DNA from: an uncultured Acidobacteriota bacterium
Lineage (GTDB): Bacteria > Acidobacteriota > Thermoanaerobaculia > Gp7-AA8
DNA: 12,291 nucleotides
Assembly: GCA_946887105.1 (NCBI GenBank)
Contig: CAMPKJ010000149.1
Location: 1-12,291 of the forward strand
Direction of reading: 5' to 3'
In this document: positions 1-9,032 of the stretch, in pieces
Layout of the letters: each line of letters opens with the position of its first letter
How positions within the stretch are numbered: position 1 is the first letter of the stretch
Position numbers and translations under genes: made by a program
Notes under the pieces: generated by a model
Database searches by the model: none
Told to the model about the DNA's origin: nothing
What the model saw: the letters and a program-made list of their open reading frames with translations, nothing else

Positions 1-861
1 ATCGGCGGCGCGAAGCCGTGGCTCCGCATCACCAGCGATGACTTCGCGGCAGCGGGCGTCGATGCGTTCTCGACCAACCCGTCGATGACGCGCGCGATCC
101 TCACGGATGCCGCGCTGGCCACGGGGAATGTCGAGATCCATCGCGGCATCACCGTCAAAGAGCTCCGGCGCGACAACGGCCGCGTGGCCGGCATTCCCGA
201 TTTCGATGCGCGGCTCGTCGTCGGCGACGACGGCGGCAACTCGATCGTGCGCACGCAACTCGGGATTCCGATCGCGCTCACACCGTTCCCGATCGACTTC
301 CTCACCGCGATGGTGCCGCGGTGGACGCTCGCTCCGAATCGCGCCCGCGTCTGGCTGGACGAGCTCCCCGCTCACGCGTTCATCCCATGGCCCGGCGGCA
401 CCGGCGTGGAGCTGATCCCGTGGCGCGCCGATCTTCCGACGCCGCCGGCGTTTGCACACTTCAAGCGCGTGGCACGGCCGTTCGGTCACGCGGCTTCCTA
501 TGTTGCCGATGGCGCCGCGCTGATCGGAGACGCGATCCACCCGATGACACCGGCCGGCGGTCAGGGCGCGAACGCTTCGATCTGGGATGCGCTGGCGCTC
601 GCCGACGTCGCACATGCAGCACTGCACTCGGGCGACGTTTCACGCGAGCGGCTATTCGCGTACGAACGACTGCGCCGGCCGATCAACGAGCAGTCGATTG
701 CCATCTCGCGCCTCGCGCGGCAAGCGTTCCGCGCCGGACGCTATCTCCCGCTCTCGTTCGCCATTCCACTCGCGATGCGCACCATCAACGCGCTCGGCTG
801 GCCGAAGAGAAGAGTGCTTCGCACGTTTTCGTCTGCCTTCGTCACGCCTATCGCCGCTTGA
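1..861 (+). CDS. FAD-dependent monooxygenase (class A flavoprotein), 5'-truncated
   Basis: The reading frame is open from the first base, so the N-terminal FAD-binding GxGxxG fold lies outside the window; 286 codons are visible before the TGA at 859-861. Two family motifs can be seen. A DG-type motif (GDDGGNSIVR, about residues 76-85 of the visible part) touches FAD and NAD(P)H. A GD motif (GDAIHPMTPAGGQGAN, from about base 526) binds the FAD ribityl chain and is followed by the usual helix ending in DALALAD. This is the layout of the UbiH/PHBH-like monooxygenase family, which hydroxylates or epoxidises small aromatic or isoprenoid substrates. The substrate cannot be read from this part. The C-terminus has the YERLRRP-type helix common in the family. 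The last 14 bp overlap the convergent phosphatase gene. The family call is firm; any specific reaction would be a guess. Confidence 0.85.
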   Translation: MGGAKPWLRITSDDFAAAGVDAFSTNPSMTRAILTDAALATGNVEIHRGITVKELRRDNGRVAGIPDFDARLVVGDDGGNSIVRTQLGIPIALTPFPIDFLTAMVPRWTLAPNRARVWLDELPAHAFIPWPGGTGVELIPWRADLPTPPAFAHFKRVARPFGHAASYVADGAALIGDAIHPMTPAGGQGANASIWDALALADVAHAALHSGDVSRERLFAYERLRRPINEQSIAISRLARQAFRAGRYLPLSFAIPLAMRTINALGWPKRRVLRTFSSAFVTPIAA

Positions 862-1951
862 TCGCGGCGATCGAGATGTCGTCCTCCGGCGGCAGGTGGC
901 CCATGAACATCTGCCACTCCCCGACCAGTGATTCCACCAGCGTGCTGGCCGGTCCGTCGGGGTGCCAGCCCGCGATCACCTCGACGTACTGGTCGCCGAA
1001 CTCGCGCTCCTGCGCGTTGCGCGCTTCGGTGAGGCCGTCGGAGTGGAGCAGCAGGCGTTCGCCGGGCGCGAGCGTGCCGGTGACCATCTCCCAGGAGAGA
1101 CCGGTCTTCACGCCGAGAGGGTACGCGCCGCGGCCGATGCGTTCCGTGACCTGTCCCGCCGCGTCGATCTTCAGAATCGACGGATGGCCGGCCACGGTCG
1201 CGGCGTACGAGCCATCGGGCGACAGCAGGACGTAGCAGCACGAGAAGAACGATCGCGTCCCGCCGGTACGGCAGAGGATGCGATTCAGCGAGGCCATGAT
1301 GGACGACGCCGACGGATCGACTTCGAGCTGCGTGCGGAACGCCGCGTGCGCGACCGCCATCACCAGACCGGCGGCCATGCCGTGCCCCGATGCGTCGCCG
1401 AACAGCACCGCCATCCGGCCGTCGGCCAGCGGCACGAAATCATAGATGTCGCCGCCGACCGTGTTCGCGATGCGATTGAACGCGGCGATGTCCCACTGCT
1501 CGCTCGGCGGCATCTGCTTCGGAATCAGGCTGGCCTGCAGGTCGCGCGCGAGTTGCAGCTCGTCGCGATACTTGACCTTGTCGATCAGCTCCATCGCCAG
1601 CAGCACGGTCATGACCAGGAATGTCGCCGCGATCTCGACCAGCAGCCAGAACTCCCCTTCCGTACGCCGGAAGATGGAGAAGAGACAGAGGAAGAACCCG
1701 ACGAACGAAACGGCGAAGAGGATGCGCCGGTGCGGCGCGAGCTTCTTGGCCATGCCGTAGAAGATCGCGCTGACGGTGCGGATCCAGCGCTTCACGCGCT
1801 TCGGCTCGGCCTCGATCGAGGCCCGATGCTCGGCCATGAGCATCTTCTGCGTCTCCGGCCACTCCAGCGAATAGAGGTTCGTCACGTCATTCGTCTTGAG
1901 CGAGTTGACGGTGTTCTTGCCGAGGTCCAGCCAGTCGCGGAGCAACGCCAC
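848..1951 (-). CDS. Membrane-anchored SpoIIE/RsbU-type PP2C serine/threonine phosphatase
   Basis: This 367-residue protein has an N-terminal region of about 75 residues, two hydrophobic segments (about 77-94 and 101-122) forming a membrane hairpin, a linker ([14 protein letters not shown], 131-144) typical of RsbU-like phosphatases, and a PP2C/SpoIIE domain to the end. The metal-binding acidic residues are all present: VGGDIYDF (D168), GDASGHG (D186), SDGLTE (D305) and EDDIS (D357/D358). It should therefore be an active Mn/Mg-dependent phosphatase at the inner face of the membrane. In this family the substrate is usually a phosphorylated STAS anti-anti-sigma protein. No STAS or anti-sigma kinase gene lies beside it, so the partner is unknown. 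The start is GTG at 1951, chosen because TACAAT sits 6 nt upstream and the N-terminus continues in frame. It is divergent from the hybrid kinase, 72 bp apart, which suggests shared signalling. Its TAG stop (848-850) lies inside the monooxygenase gene. Confidence 0.9.
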   Translation of the reverse strand: MALLRDWLDLGKNTVNSLKTNDVTNLYSLEWPETQKMLMAEHRASIEAEPKRVKRWIRTVSAIFYGMAKKLAPHRRILFAVSFVGFFLCLFSIFRRTEGEFWLLVEIAATFLVMTVLLAMELIDKVKYRDELQLARDLQASLIPKQMPPSEQWDIAAFNRIANTVGGDIYDFVPLADGRMAVLFGDASGHGMAAGLVMAVAHAAFRTQLEVDPSASSIMASLNRILCRTGGTRSFFSCCYVLLSPDGSYAATVAGHPSILKIDAAGQVTERIGRGAYPLGVKTGLSWEMVTGTLAPGERLLLHSDGLTEARNAQEREFGDQYVEVIAGWHPDGPASTLVESLVGEWQMFMGHLPPEDDISIAAIKRR

Positions 1952-1957
1952 GGTGGG

Positions 1958-1963
1958 ATTGTA
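1958..1963 (-). promoter_or_regulatory. Candidate -10 element for the phosphatase gene (leaderless)
   Basis: Read on the minus strand, TACAAT (5 of 6 to TATAAT) is followed by exactly 6 nt (CCCACC) and then the GTG start at 1951. Transcription would begin at or next to the start codon, giving a leaderless mRNA. No purine-rich Shine-Dalgarno sequence precedes the GTG. I see no convincing -35 at 16-18 nt upstream. Confidence 0.45.
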
Positions 1964-2011
1964 CGGAGAAGCAGCGACTTAGTTCGGGAACCATCATTTG
2001 CGGGCACGGGC

Positions 2012-2017
2012 TACACT
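2012..2017 (+). promoter_or_regulatory. Candidate -10 element for the hybrid kinase gene (leaderless)
   Basis: TACACT is followed by exactly 6 nt (GCATTC) and the ATG at 2024, the same spacing as the divergent promoter on the other strand. There is no Shine-Dalgarno sequence before the ATG and no clear -35. The layout again predicts a leaderless transcript and supports ATG 2024 as the true start, although the frame stays open a long way upstream. Confidence 0.45.
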
Positions 2018-2023
2018 GCATTC

Positions 2024-5000
2024 ATGCGGCCCAGCCTGCTGTTCCTGATGATCGCAGCGGCCCTGGCCGGCGCCGCTCAGGAACTGCCGTTCACGCATTT
2101 CGCGCCGAGCGGACAGGCGCTTCCGCTGCCGTCGGCCAGCGTCCAGAAACTGATCCAGGACCACCAGGGCTACATCTGGATGGCGTTCTACTCGACCGGC
2201 ATCGCGCGCTATGACGGCCGCACGATGGAGACGTACGGGACGCGCGACGGATTGATGGATCCGACGGTGCGCGAGATCGTCGAAGACGCGTCGCATCGCC
2301 TCTGGGTGGCCACCGAGGCGGGGCTGGCGGTGTCCGCGAAACCGCTGGATGCGTATGCGCCGGGCGAGCGTCTGCGCTTCGTCAGCAGCGTCGGTGGAGT
2401 GCCGTTGACGCGTGCGCGCATGCGCAGGAACTGCGTCGTCGCCGCGCCGGACGGATGGCTGTGGGTGAGCACGCAGGACGGCATCCTGCGCTACCGCTTC
2501 GAAGGCGAACGCCTGCACAGCGAAACGGTCCAAGCCTCCATGCCCGCACTGGCGATGCTCGCGCGCCGCGACGGCTCGCTGCTGGCTTCGCGATTCAACG
2601 GCGAGATCGTATCGCTCACCGCAGGCGGCGAGCGCGTGATCGCGAAAGCCGACTCTCCCGCCACCGCCTTGAGCGAAGCGGCAGACGGCACGATCTGGGG
2701 CGGCAGCGTGAACGGCGCGGTGTGGACCTTGCCGAACGCGCAGAACGCGACGCCGGCCATCGTCAATCACGATCTGCGCGAGCGCGTGGTGGCCGTACAC
2801 CTCACCCGCGATGGCCGCCACGTCTGGGCCGCAAGCCTCGGCACCGGCGCCGTGCGCATCGATCGCAAGACGCAGCACCACTTCCCCGTCACGCGCAAGA
2901 ACGGCCTCCTCGGCGAAACGCTGTGGGCCATCCTCGAAGATCGCGAAGGCAACCTCTGGTTCGGACAGAACGGCGGCGCCTCGCGCCTGCGCAAAGGCTA
3001 CGCGGCGTTCTACGCGTGGACCGAACGCAGCGAGCCCGCGCTTCCCGACTCGAGCACGTTTGCGGTCCTGCCGGAATGGCGCGGCGCGATGTGGGTCGCC
3101 ACCGGCAGCGGCCTGGCCACGATGACGCACGACGCCACGACCACGCTCACCGTCGCGCACGGACTGCATTCCAACCAGATCTACGCGGTCGCGCCGGATC
3201 ATCTCGGCCGGCTCTGGCTCGGCACGTCGGCAGGATTGAATGTCCTCTCCGGCGCCGATCAGCTGCCTCCGCCGCTCCTCGCATCCGCGCGCCGCACGCC
3301 GGTGATCGTGAACGGAACCGCGGGCGTCGTGAGCGCGCTCGGCCTCGAGACCACGTATGCGGCGCGCCGCTTCGGCGACACGATGTGCTTCGCCGGCGGA
3401 TGGGGCGCGGCCTGCCTCGATGACGAACGATGGGTCCTCTTCCGCGCGGCCTCGGGACTCTCGCCCGCCGGCGCGACCAGCATCGCGCTCGACAACCGCG
3501 GCCATCTCTGGATCGGCAGCTCCGATCGCGGATTGTTCCATTCCACGGTCACGCTCGCGTCCTTGTTCGCGCAACCGGGCGAAGTGAAGCAGCGCGTTTT
3601 CGTTCCGGCGTGGAACAAAGCCGCCGGTGCGCCGACCGAAGGCATCCGCTCGCTCGCGCATTACGGCGACCGCTTGTGGGTCGGCACCGGCGACGGGCTT
3701 GCGGTGCTGACCACGCAACGTCCCTTCACCGCCACGAACGTCTTCGCCGGCCAGCCGGTGGTGGGCATGACCCAGTCGCTCGACGGGCGCTCGATCTGGG
3801 TGAGCAACAACGCCGGGCTGGTGGAGATCGACACGCAGACGCTGCGCGAGCTCTCGCGCGTGACCAAGGCGGACGGCCTCATCGACGACGAAGCATGGGC
3901 CTACGGTCCGCTCGCCACCGACTCCGCCGGCCGCATCTACCTGGGCACGCCGAGCGGCGTCTCCGTGTTCAATCCAGCCGCGCGCGAGCGCAGCACCGCC
4001 GCACCGATCGTGCGGCTGCGCCGCGTGCAGAAGAGCGCGGAGAACGAGATCGAGCTCGAGTACGCCGCGCTCTCGTTTCTGGACGAGACCCGCAATCGCT
4101 ATCAGACGCGGATGGCGGGGTTCGACCGCGAGTGGTCGGCGGAGACGGCGGACACGAAAACGCGCTACACGAATCTTCCCGCGACGTTCTTCACGCGCCA
4201 CTACGCGTTCGAAGTGAAGGCGCGGAACGCGGACGGCACGTGGTCGCAGCCGTTCGCGTATTCGTTCGGCGTGGTGCCGCCGCTGTGGCTGCGATGGTGG
4301 GCGGTGCTGTTCTACGCCGTGGCGGTGGCGGTCGCGCTATGGCTTTCGAATCGCTGGCGCACGCGCCAGCTCAAGCGCAAGAACCGCATCCTGGAAGACC
4401 TGGTCATGAAGCGCACGGAGGAGATCCGCGCGCAGGCCGGCGAGCTCGAAACGCTGGACCGCATCGTCGAGGTCATCAATCGCGAAGTGGTGCTCGAGAA
4501 CGTCCTCAAAAGCATTCTCGCGCAGGGCATGAAGCTCTTTCCGCAGGCGGAGAAAGCGGTCTTCCTGAAGTTCGATCACGAGACGCGGCGGACGGAAGTC
4601 TTCAACGTCAGCGGCTACGATCCCGATCCGTTCAACGGCATGTCGCTGTCGTTCGAAGAAGCCATGAGCCGCTACTCCGAGCGCGCCGAACAGCTCGAAG
4701 AGGGCGTGTACCTCATCAAGCAGGCCGACTTCCGCTATCTCGCCGCCGCGGAGAAGACTGCGCATCTGCCGGTGCCGAAAGCGATGCTGACCATGGCCCT
4801 CACGCTCGGCGGGCGCATGGAAGGCTTCTTCATCTTCGACAACTTCACGGACGAAAACGCGTTCGGGCGCTCCGACCTCCAGAAGCTCGCGCGCGTGCGC
4901 GGCCACGCGGTCTCGGCGATCGCCAAGGCGCGCATCATGCGCGAGCTGCAGATGCGCAACGAGCAGGCGGAGGAAGCCAATCGCGCCAAGAGCATCTTCC

Positions 5001-6481
5001 TGGCGAACATGAGCCACGAACTGCGCACGCCGATGAATGCCATCATCGGATTCTCCGAGATCCTTCTCGAGCGCCTGCAGGAACGGCTCGAGCCCAAGTA
5101 CGTCGGCTTCCTGCGGTCCATCCTGCAGTCCGGCCAGCATCTGCTCAGCATCATCAACGACATCCTCGACCTCTCGAAGGTCGAGGCGGGGAAGATGGAG
5201 CTCTATCCGGAGACGTTCGCGGTGCGCACCGCCGTCGACAGCGTCTGCCAGGTGATGAAAGGCCTCTCCGCGAAGAAGGGCATCGCGTTCGACATCGACA
5301 TCGCGGACGAGGTGCGCGAGATCGAGACCGATCACGCCAAGTTCAAACAGATCCTCTACAACCTGCTGTCGAACGCAGTGAAGTTCTCCAAGCCGAACGG
5401 CGTGGTCACCATCCGCGCGCGGCGCGCTCCGGGAGACATGGTGGCGGTCTCCGTCACCGACTCCGGCATCGGCATCGCGCCGGAACATCAGAAGGCGATC
5501 TTCGACGAGTTCCGGCAGATCGATACCGCCACCAGCCGCTCGTACGGCGGCACCGGCCTCGGCCTGTCGCTGGTGAAGAAGTTCGTCGAGCTGCAACGCG
5601 GCACCGTCACCGTTTCGAGCAAGCTCGATGAAGGGAGCACCTTCACGTTCACGCTGCCGCAGCAGTTCGCGGGATCGAGCATCCCCAGTCCGATCGTCGG
5701 TCCGGGCGGCGTAGTCATTCCTCCCGGCGAGCGCGTGCTCGTGATCGAAGACGAGGACGAGGCCTACGATACGCTCGCCGCGTATCTGCAATCGGCCGGA
5801 TACATCCCCATCCGCGCGCGCACCGAACAGGAAGCACTCGACCGCGCACGCATGATGACGCCGCGCGCGATCACGCTCGATCTCGTGCTGCCGGGCGTCG
5901 AAGGATGGCAGATCCTGCGCGCGCTGAAGGCGGATCCGAGCACGGCGGAGATTCCGGTGATCATCGTGTCGATGCTCGAGAACAGCGAGCTCGCGCTGGC
6001 CTTCGGCGCCGACGATTACTTCGTCAAGCCGGTCGATTGGCCGCGCCTCCTGCGCCGTCTCGCGGAGATCACAGGCCGCGATGGACACGGCAGCGGCGCG
6101 CGGTTGCTGCTCGTCGACGACGACATCACCGTGCACCAGATGCTCGAACAGGAGCTGACCAAGGCCGGCTATGCGTTCGAGAGCGCGACCACCGGTTCGG
6201 AAGCGCTGGAGCGCGCGGAACGCTCGCGTCCCGACGTGATCATCCTCGATCTGATGATGCCCGGAATGAGCGGCTTCGAGCTCGCGGAACGCCTGCGGCA
6301 GCGCGAGACCACCGCATCGATTCCGATCGTCGTGCTGACCGCGAAGGACCTGACGGAAGCCGATCGCGAACGGCTGCGTCACGGGGTGAGCGGTCTGGTG
6401 ATGAAAGGCAACGCGGCCGGCACGCGCCTCATCCGGGCGATCCGCCTGCTCGATTCGTCGCGCTCGGCAGCAGTGTCGTGA
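2024..6481 (+). CDS. Hybrid sensor histidine kinase: periplasmic propeller, GAF, HisKA/HATPase, two receivers
   Basis: This single 1485-residue protein covers most of a phosphorelay. In order: signal peptide (about 1-18); a periplasmic region (about 40-652) of at least twelve two-component-regulator propeller repeats (W/Y-x-G core, e.g. [13 protein letters not shown]); a Y_Y_Y domain (about 663-750); one TM helix (about 755-777); a coiled linker; a GAF domain (about 809-973); HisKA with phospho-accepting H998 in [18 protein letters not shown]; HATPase with N-box N1113/N1117, DSGIGI (D1146) and YGGTGLGL (1174 on); REC1 (D1243, D1245, phospho-acceptor D1286, K1335); and REC2 (D1365-D1367, phospho-acceptor D1409, K1461). 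All catalytic residues seem intact. The propeller probably senses an extracytoplasmic ligand, often a glycan in related kinases; the ligand here is unknown. There is no HPt, HTH or AraC output domain, so phosphate must pass to another protein. The frame is open upstream to 962, but that part is antisense to the phosphatase gene and is not coding; the signal peptide and the TACACT box fix the start at 2024. Confidence 0.93.
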   Translation: MRPSLLFLMIAAALAGAAQELPFTHFAPSGQALPLPSASVQKLIQDHQGYIWMAFYSTGIARYDGRTMETYGTRDGLMDPTVREIVEDASHRLWVATEAGLAVSAKPLDAYAPGERLRFVSSVGGVPLTRARMRRNCVVAAPDGWLWVSTQDGILRYRFEGERLHSETVQASMPALAMLARRDGSLLASRFNGEIVSLTAGGERVIAKADSPATALSEAADGTIWGGSVNGAVWTLPNAQNATPAIVNHDLRERVVAVHLTRDGRHVWAASLGTGAVRIDRKTQHHFPVTRKNGLLGETLWAILEDREGNLWFGQNGGASRLRKGYAAFYAWTERSEPALPDSSTFAVLPEWRGAMWVATGSGLATMTHDATTTLTVAHGLHSNQIYAVAPDHLGRLWLGTSAGLNVLSGADQLPPPLLASARRTPVIVNGTAGVVSALGLETTYAARRFGDTMCFAGGWGAACLDDERWVLFRAASGLSPAGATSIALDNRGHLWIGSSDRGLFHSTVTLASLFAQPGEVKQRVFVPAWNKAAGAPTEGIRSLAHYGDRLWVGTGDGLAVLTTQRPFTATNVFAGQPVVGMTQSLDGRSIWVSNNAGLVEIDTQTLRELSRVTKADGLIDDEAWAYGPLATDSAGRIYLGTPSGVSVFNPAARERSTAAPIVRLRRVQKSAENEIELEYAALSFLDETRNRYQTRMAGFDREWSAETADTKTRYTNLPATFFTRHYAFEVKARNADGTWSQPFAYSFGVVPPLWLRWWAVLFYAVAVAVALWLSNRWRTRQLKRKNRILEDLVMKRTEEIRAQAGELETLDRIVEVINREVVLENVLKSILAQGMKLFPQAEKAVFLKFDHETRRTEVFNVSGYDPDPFNGMSLSFEEAMSRYSERAEQLEEGVYLIKQADFRYLAAAEKTAHLPVPKAMLTMALTLGGRMEGFFIFDNFTDENAFGRSDLQKLARVRGHAVSAIAKARIMRELQMRNEQAEEANRAKSIFLANMSHELRTPMNAIIGFSEILLERLQERLEPKYVGFLRSILQSGQHLLSIINDILDLSKVEAGKMELYPETFAVRTAVDSVCQVMKGLSAKKGIAFDIDIADEVREIETDHAKFKQILYNLLSNAVKFSKPNGVVTIRARRAPGDMVAVSVTDSGIGIAPEHQKAIFDEFRQIDTATSRSYGGTGLGLSLVKKFVELQRGTVTVSSKLDEGSTFTFTLPQQFAGSSIPSPIVGPGGVVIPPGERVLVIEDEDEAYDTLAAYLQSAGYIPIRARTEQEALDRARMMTPRAITLDLVLPGVEGWQILRALKADPSTAEIPVIIVSMLENSELALAFGADDYFVKPVDWPRLLRRLAEITGRDGHGSGARLLLVDDDITVHQMLEQELTKAGYAFESATTGSEALERAERSRPDVIILDLMMPGMSGFELAERLRQRETTASIPIVVLTAKDLTEADRERLRHGVSGLVMKGNAAGTRLIRAIRLLDSSRSAAVS
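2140..3980 (+). repeat. Reg_prop beta-propeller repeats within the hybrid kinase
   Basis: These are degenerate protein-level repeats of about 40-60 residues, each with a (D/E)xxGxxW(V/L/I/F)(A/G)T-like strand followed by G(L/I)xxx. Cores I can pick out include [155 protein letters not shown] and [14 protein letters not shown]. That makes twelve, plus a degenerate one around [13 protein letters not shown]. The number fits two seven-bladed propellers, which is the known arrangement of this sensor class; blade assignment is inferred. Confidence 0.8.
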
Positions 6482-6491
6482 TCGTGCGCGA

Positions 6492-7544
6492 CTACTGCGC
6501 GCCTTCGATCCGGGTGCGATACCGCGCAACGTCCGGCGTGATCTCGATGTACGGCAGCGCGGCAGCCAGCTCTTTCCTGGCGCGGGCATGGTCGCCGGTC
6601 TCGTACGCGGCGACGGCGATGTAGTAGCGGTATGGCTCTTCGCCGCGCCGGAGCGCGCCTGCGCGCGCGAAGGCGTTCAGCGTCGCTGCGAAGTCGCGGG
6701 AGCGGTACAGCCCCTCGGCCACGCGGACCAACGCGTCGTGATCGAGACCAGGCGCCGCGAGCAGCTCGCGATACATGCGGCGCGCTCCGTCCAGATCGGC
6801 GCCATTCAGCGCACTCTCGGCGGACGCGAGACGCGTGTTGATCTCCGTTGCACTCAGCCCACGCGGCGCTGGCGCTGCGGGACGTTCCGGCTCGATGGGA
6901 CCGCCGCGGCCGATGGTCGCCGCCGGAGCAGGCGGCTGCGGTTTGGCGACCGGTTTCGCGGCCGCGGTTTTGGGCGCAGGCTTTTCGGATTCAGGCTTCT
7001 CGGGTGCGGGCTTTTCCGGCGCGGGCTGCAGTTTCGGTGCAGGCGGCTTGGCAGGCGTCGCCTTTCGTTGCGCGGGCGCGGCCGAGGTTTGCTGCGGTGG
7101 CGTGGTGACGGCCGGGGTGACTGAAGCCGGAGCCGGTGCGCCGCGCAGGATGGCGATCTCGGCAGGGCTCAGCAGACGCGCGGCCAGCACCTCGAATGCC
7201 GTCCGTACGGGTTGCGGTGCGGCAACCGCGGCGTACCTGCGCTCGACGCGCTGCGCGGTCGCGACGCGCTGCGCGGCGTCGCGCGCGCGATCCGCGAGTC
7301 CGAGCTTGTCGTACGTCAGCGTCAGGTACATCTGCGCGAGCTGGTACTGCTCGACCGCCTCGACCAGACCGAAGGCCGCGATGCGCAGCTCCTTGGCCGC
7401 ATCCGAGTAGCGGCTGCCGTCATACGAGGCCATGCCGCGGCGGAGCAGGTTCACGTAGAACTCGCTCTGCGTCGCGGCTGTCGCGGGCGCTGCGACCAAC
7501 GTCAGCATCGCCATGAAAGCCGTGGTACGAATCAAGTTGTGCAT
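6492..7544 (-). CDS. Secreted or periplasmic TPR-repeat protein with Pro/Ala/Lys/Glu-rich linker
   Basis: The protein has 350 residues from ATG 7544. A GTG at 7556, four codons upstream, is also possible; I prefer the ATG because both starts leave the same signal peptide and neither has a clear ribosome site. The N-terminus is a signal peptide (TTAFMAMLTLVAAPATA) with cleavage after about residue 23. Two helical TPR-like regions flank a disordered linker: an N-terminal one (about 28-105, with YSDAAKELRIAAF) and a C-terminal one (about 235-345, with LNGADLDGARRMYRELL and YETGDHARARKELAAALPYI). The linker (about 135-228) is rich in Pro, Ala and Lys and holds PAPEKPAPEKPESEKPAPK. Such proteins usually scaffold envelope complexes; no enzyme motif is present and no specific function can be given. 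It converges on the hybrid kinase with a 10-bp gap and is divergent from the FAD oxidoreductase. Confidence 0.8.
   Translation of the reverse strand: MHNLIRTTAFMAMLTLVAAPATAATQSEFYVNLLRRGMASYDGSRYSDAAKELRIAAFGLVEAVEQYQLAQMYLTLTYDKLGLADRARDAAQRVATAQRVERRYAAVAAPQPVRTAFEVLAARLLSPAEIAILRGAPAPASVTPAVTTPPQQTSAAPAQRKATPAKPPAPKLQPAPEKPAPEKPESEKPAPKTAAAKPVAKPQPPAPAATIGRGGPIEPERPAAPAPRGLSATEINTRLASAESALNGADLDGARRMYRELLAAPGLDHDALVRVAEGLYRSRDFAATLNAFARAGALRRGEEPYRYYIAVAAYETGDHARARKELAAALPYIEITPDVARYRTRIEGAQ
6976..7028 (-). repeat. 15-bp tandem repeat encoding EKPAP-type units
   Basis: About 3.5 imperfect copies of a 15-bp unit are visible on the plus strand at 6976-6990, 6991-7005, 7006-7020 and 7021 onward (partial), sharing GGCTTnTCsGg. 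On the coding strand they give successive five-residue units (EKPAP, EKPES, EKPAP). This is an in-frame repeat expansion in the disordered linker, so copy number could vary without breaking the frame. Confidence 0.7.
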
Positions 7545-7623
7545 TCGGTTTCGCACGGCGAGTCAGAACATGACCCGCGCGCCGTTTCATTCACTCTCTG
7601 TTTGGGACCTGCCTCCCTAGTCT

Positions 7624-7635
7624 GCCACAGGTGGC
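7624..7635. promoter_or_regulatory. Short inverted repeat in the divergent TPR/oxidoreductase region
   Basis: GCCAC-AG-GTGGC has perfect 5-bp arms with a 2-bp centre. It lies in the 135-bp region between the two divergent genes, just upstream of the candidate -35 of the oxidoreductase, where a regulator could bind. A 5-bp arm can arise by chance in GC-rich DNA, so this is a weak call. Confidence 0.2.
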
Positions 7636-7637
7636 CG

Positions 7638-7666
7638 TTCAGGCGAGCGTGAGAATGCGATACCAT
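7638..7666 (+). promoter_or_regulatory. Candidate promoter of the FAD oxidoreductase gene
   Basis: TTCAGG (7638-7643) and TACCAT (7661-7666) are separated by 17 nt. The -10 ends 13 nt before the GTG at 7680, leaving a 5' leader of only a few bases without a Shine-Dalgarno sequence. The -35 matches consensus at 3 of 6 positions and the -10 at 4 of 6. Confidence 0.3.
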
Positions 7667-7679
7667 GCGCCGCTAATCC

Positions 7680-9032
7680 GTGGGAAAGAACGTCGTCGTG
7701 GTCGGTGGCGGTCTGGCCGGGCTGGCCGCGTCGATTTATCTGGCGCGCGGTGGTCGGACGGTGACGCTGTTCGATAAGCGCCGCGCGCTCGGCGGACGCG
7801 CGATCACGAATCTCCGCCAGGGCTACCGCTTCAACCTCGGCGCGCACGCCTTCTACCGCGGCGGCGCCGGCGCCTCGGTCTATCGCGAACTGGGTATCCC
7901 CGTGCGCGGCCAGGTGCCGAAACCGAAGGCGATTGCGCTGCTCGGCGGCGAAGAATACCGGCTCCCCACGAACTGGCTGTCGTTCCTCACCACGTCACTG
8001 CTGTCGCTGCGCGGTAAGCGCCAGCTCGGCTCCGCGCTGTTCCACATCCGCCGCTTCGGCGGTACGCGTGCCGGCGCGGTGACGCTGCGCGAATGGCTCG
8101 ACGCGCACCTCAGCGACACGCGCGCGCGGCAGGTGCTCGAGGCGCTGATCCGCCTGGCGACGTACGCCGATCATGCCGAGACCATCTCCGCCGCGGCGGC
8201 GCTGCATCAGATGAAAGTGGGGCTGCGCGGCACGCTGTACATCGACGAGGGCTGGCAGAAGATCGTCGACTCGCTGCACAACACCGCCATCTCCTCGGGC
8301 GTGCATTTCGTCAGCAGCTCGCGCATCGTCGGAGTGGTGCACGACGCTTCCGTGCGCGCGGTGGAGCTGGGCGGACTGGAGCTCGATGCCGATCGCACCG
8401 ACACCATGGCCATCGCCTTTCCGGAGCAACCGCCCGATCAGGTCGAAGGCGCACTCATTCCCGCGGAGACCGTGCTGCTGGCCGTCGATCCGAACACCGC
8501 GGCCGATCTCGCGGGCGACGTCGGCGATCCGTGGCGAACCGCGCGACCGGTCACCGCGGCCTGTCTCGACGTCGCGCTGCGCAGCCTGCCCGATCCGCAC
8601 AACACGTTCACGCTCGGCATCGACACACCGCTCTACTACTCCGTGCATTCCGCGTTCGCGCAGCTCGCGCCGAAAGGCGGAGCGCTGATTCATCTCGCGA
8701 AATACCGGAAGGAACAGCACGCGACGAACGAAGAGCTCGAAGGCTCGCGCCCGCGCCGCGGCTCGGCGGCCGTCGAGGACGAACAGGAGCTCGAAGCGCT
8801 GCTCGATCGCATGCAGCCCGGCTGGCGCGAAGTGCTCGTGCATCGCCGCTTCCTCCCGTCGATGACAGTCGCGAACGCGCTGGTCACGCCCGACTCGCCC
8901 CGCCCATCGCCGGTCACCGGCATCCGCGGGCTCTACATCGCCGGCGACTGGGTGGGCGACGAAGGGATGCTCAGCGACGCATCGCTGGCGAGCGCGCGCG
9001 CCGCCGCAAAGGCGATCCTCGCGAACGACTGA
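7680..9032 (+). CDS. FAD-dependent oxidoreductase, amine oxidase/phytoene desaturase-like
   Basis: The 450-residue protein starts at GTG 7680; the dinucleotide-binding strand begins four residues later, so little can be missing. The Rossmann motif VVVVGGGLAGLAASIYLA (G9, G11, G14) is followed by VTLFDKR with an acidic residue (D32) to hold the FAD ribose and then by GGRA (38-41), the signature of the flavin amine-oxidase superfamily. The C-terminal FAD motif is GLYIAGDWVGDEG (about 417-429), followed by the SARAAAKAI helix. The family includes phytoene and squalene-pathway desaturases, protoporphyrinogen oxidase and monoamine oxidases. Nothing nearby (no crtB, hpn or hem gene) selects among these. 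Flanking genes are on the opposite strand, so it is transcribed alone. Substrate unknown; fold and cofactor confident. Confidence 0.87.
   Translation: MGKNVVVVGGGLAGLAASIYLARGGRTVTLFDKRRALGGRAITNLRQGYRFNLGAHAFYRGGAGASVYRELGIPVRGQVPKPKAIALLGGEEYRLPTNWLSFLTTSLLSLRGKRQLGSALFHIRRFGGTRAGAVTLREWLDAHLSDTRARQVLEALIRLATYADHAETISAAAALHQMKVGLRGTLYIDEGWQKIVDSLHNTAISSGVHFVSSSRIVGVVHDASVRAVELGGLELDADRTDTMAIAFPEQPPDQVEGALIPAETVLLAVDPNTAADLAGDVGDPWRTARPVTAACLDVALRSLPDPHNTFTLGIDTPLYYSVHSAFAQLAPKGGALIHLAKYRKEQHATNEELEGSRPRRGSAAVEDEQELEALLDRMQPGWREVLVHRRFLPSMTVANALVTPDSPRPSPVTGIRGLYIAGDWVGDEGMLSDASLASARAAAKAILAND

Noticed and set aside
860..872. GATCGC-G-GCGATC inverted repeat at the monooxygenase stop, and the recurrent TGATCG at three plus-strand stops (859, 6479, 9030)
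   Set aside because: The loop is too short for a hairpin and the sites lie in or next to coding sequence; three occurrences of TGATCG are too few to call a signal.
962..2023. Open reading frame continuing 354 codons upstream of the hybrid kinase start
   Set aside because: It is antisense to the phosphatase gene, gives an Arg/Asp/His-rich shadow composition, and a signal peptide with a promoter-like box marks ATG 2024 as the start.
6486..6502. GCGCG-ACTACTG-CGCGC hairpin between the hybrid kinase and the TPR gene
   Set aside because: The stem is only 5 bp and there is no T-run; GC-only arms of this size are expected by chance here.
1994..6589. Two very long antisense frames (735 and 750 codons) opposite the hybrid kinase
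   Set aside because: They are shadow frames of high-GC coding sequence, rich in Arg, Ala, Gly and His with no recognisable domain; the plus strand has a complete multi-domain protein there.
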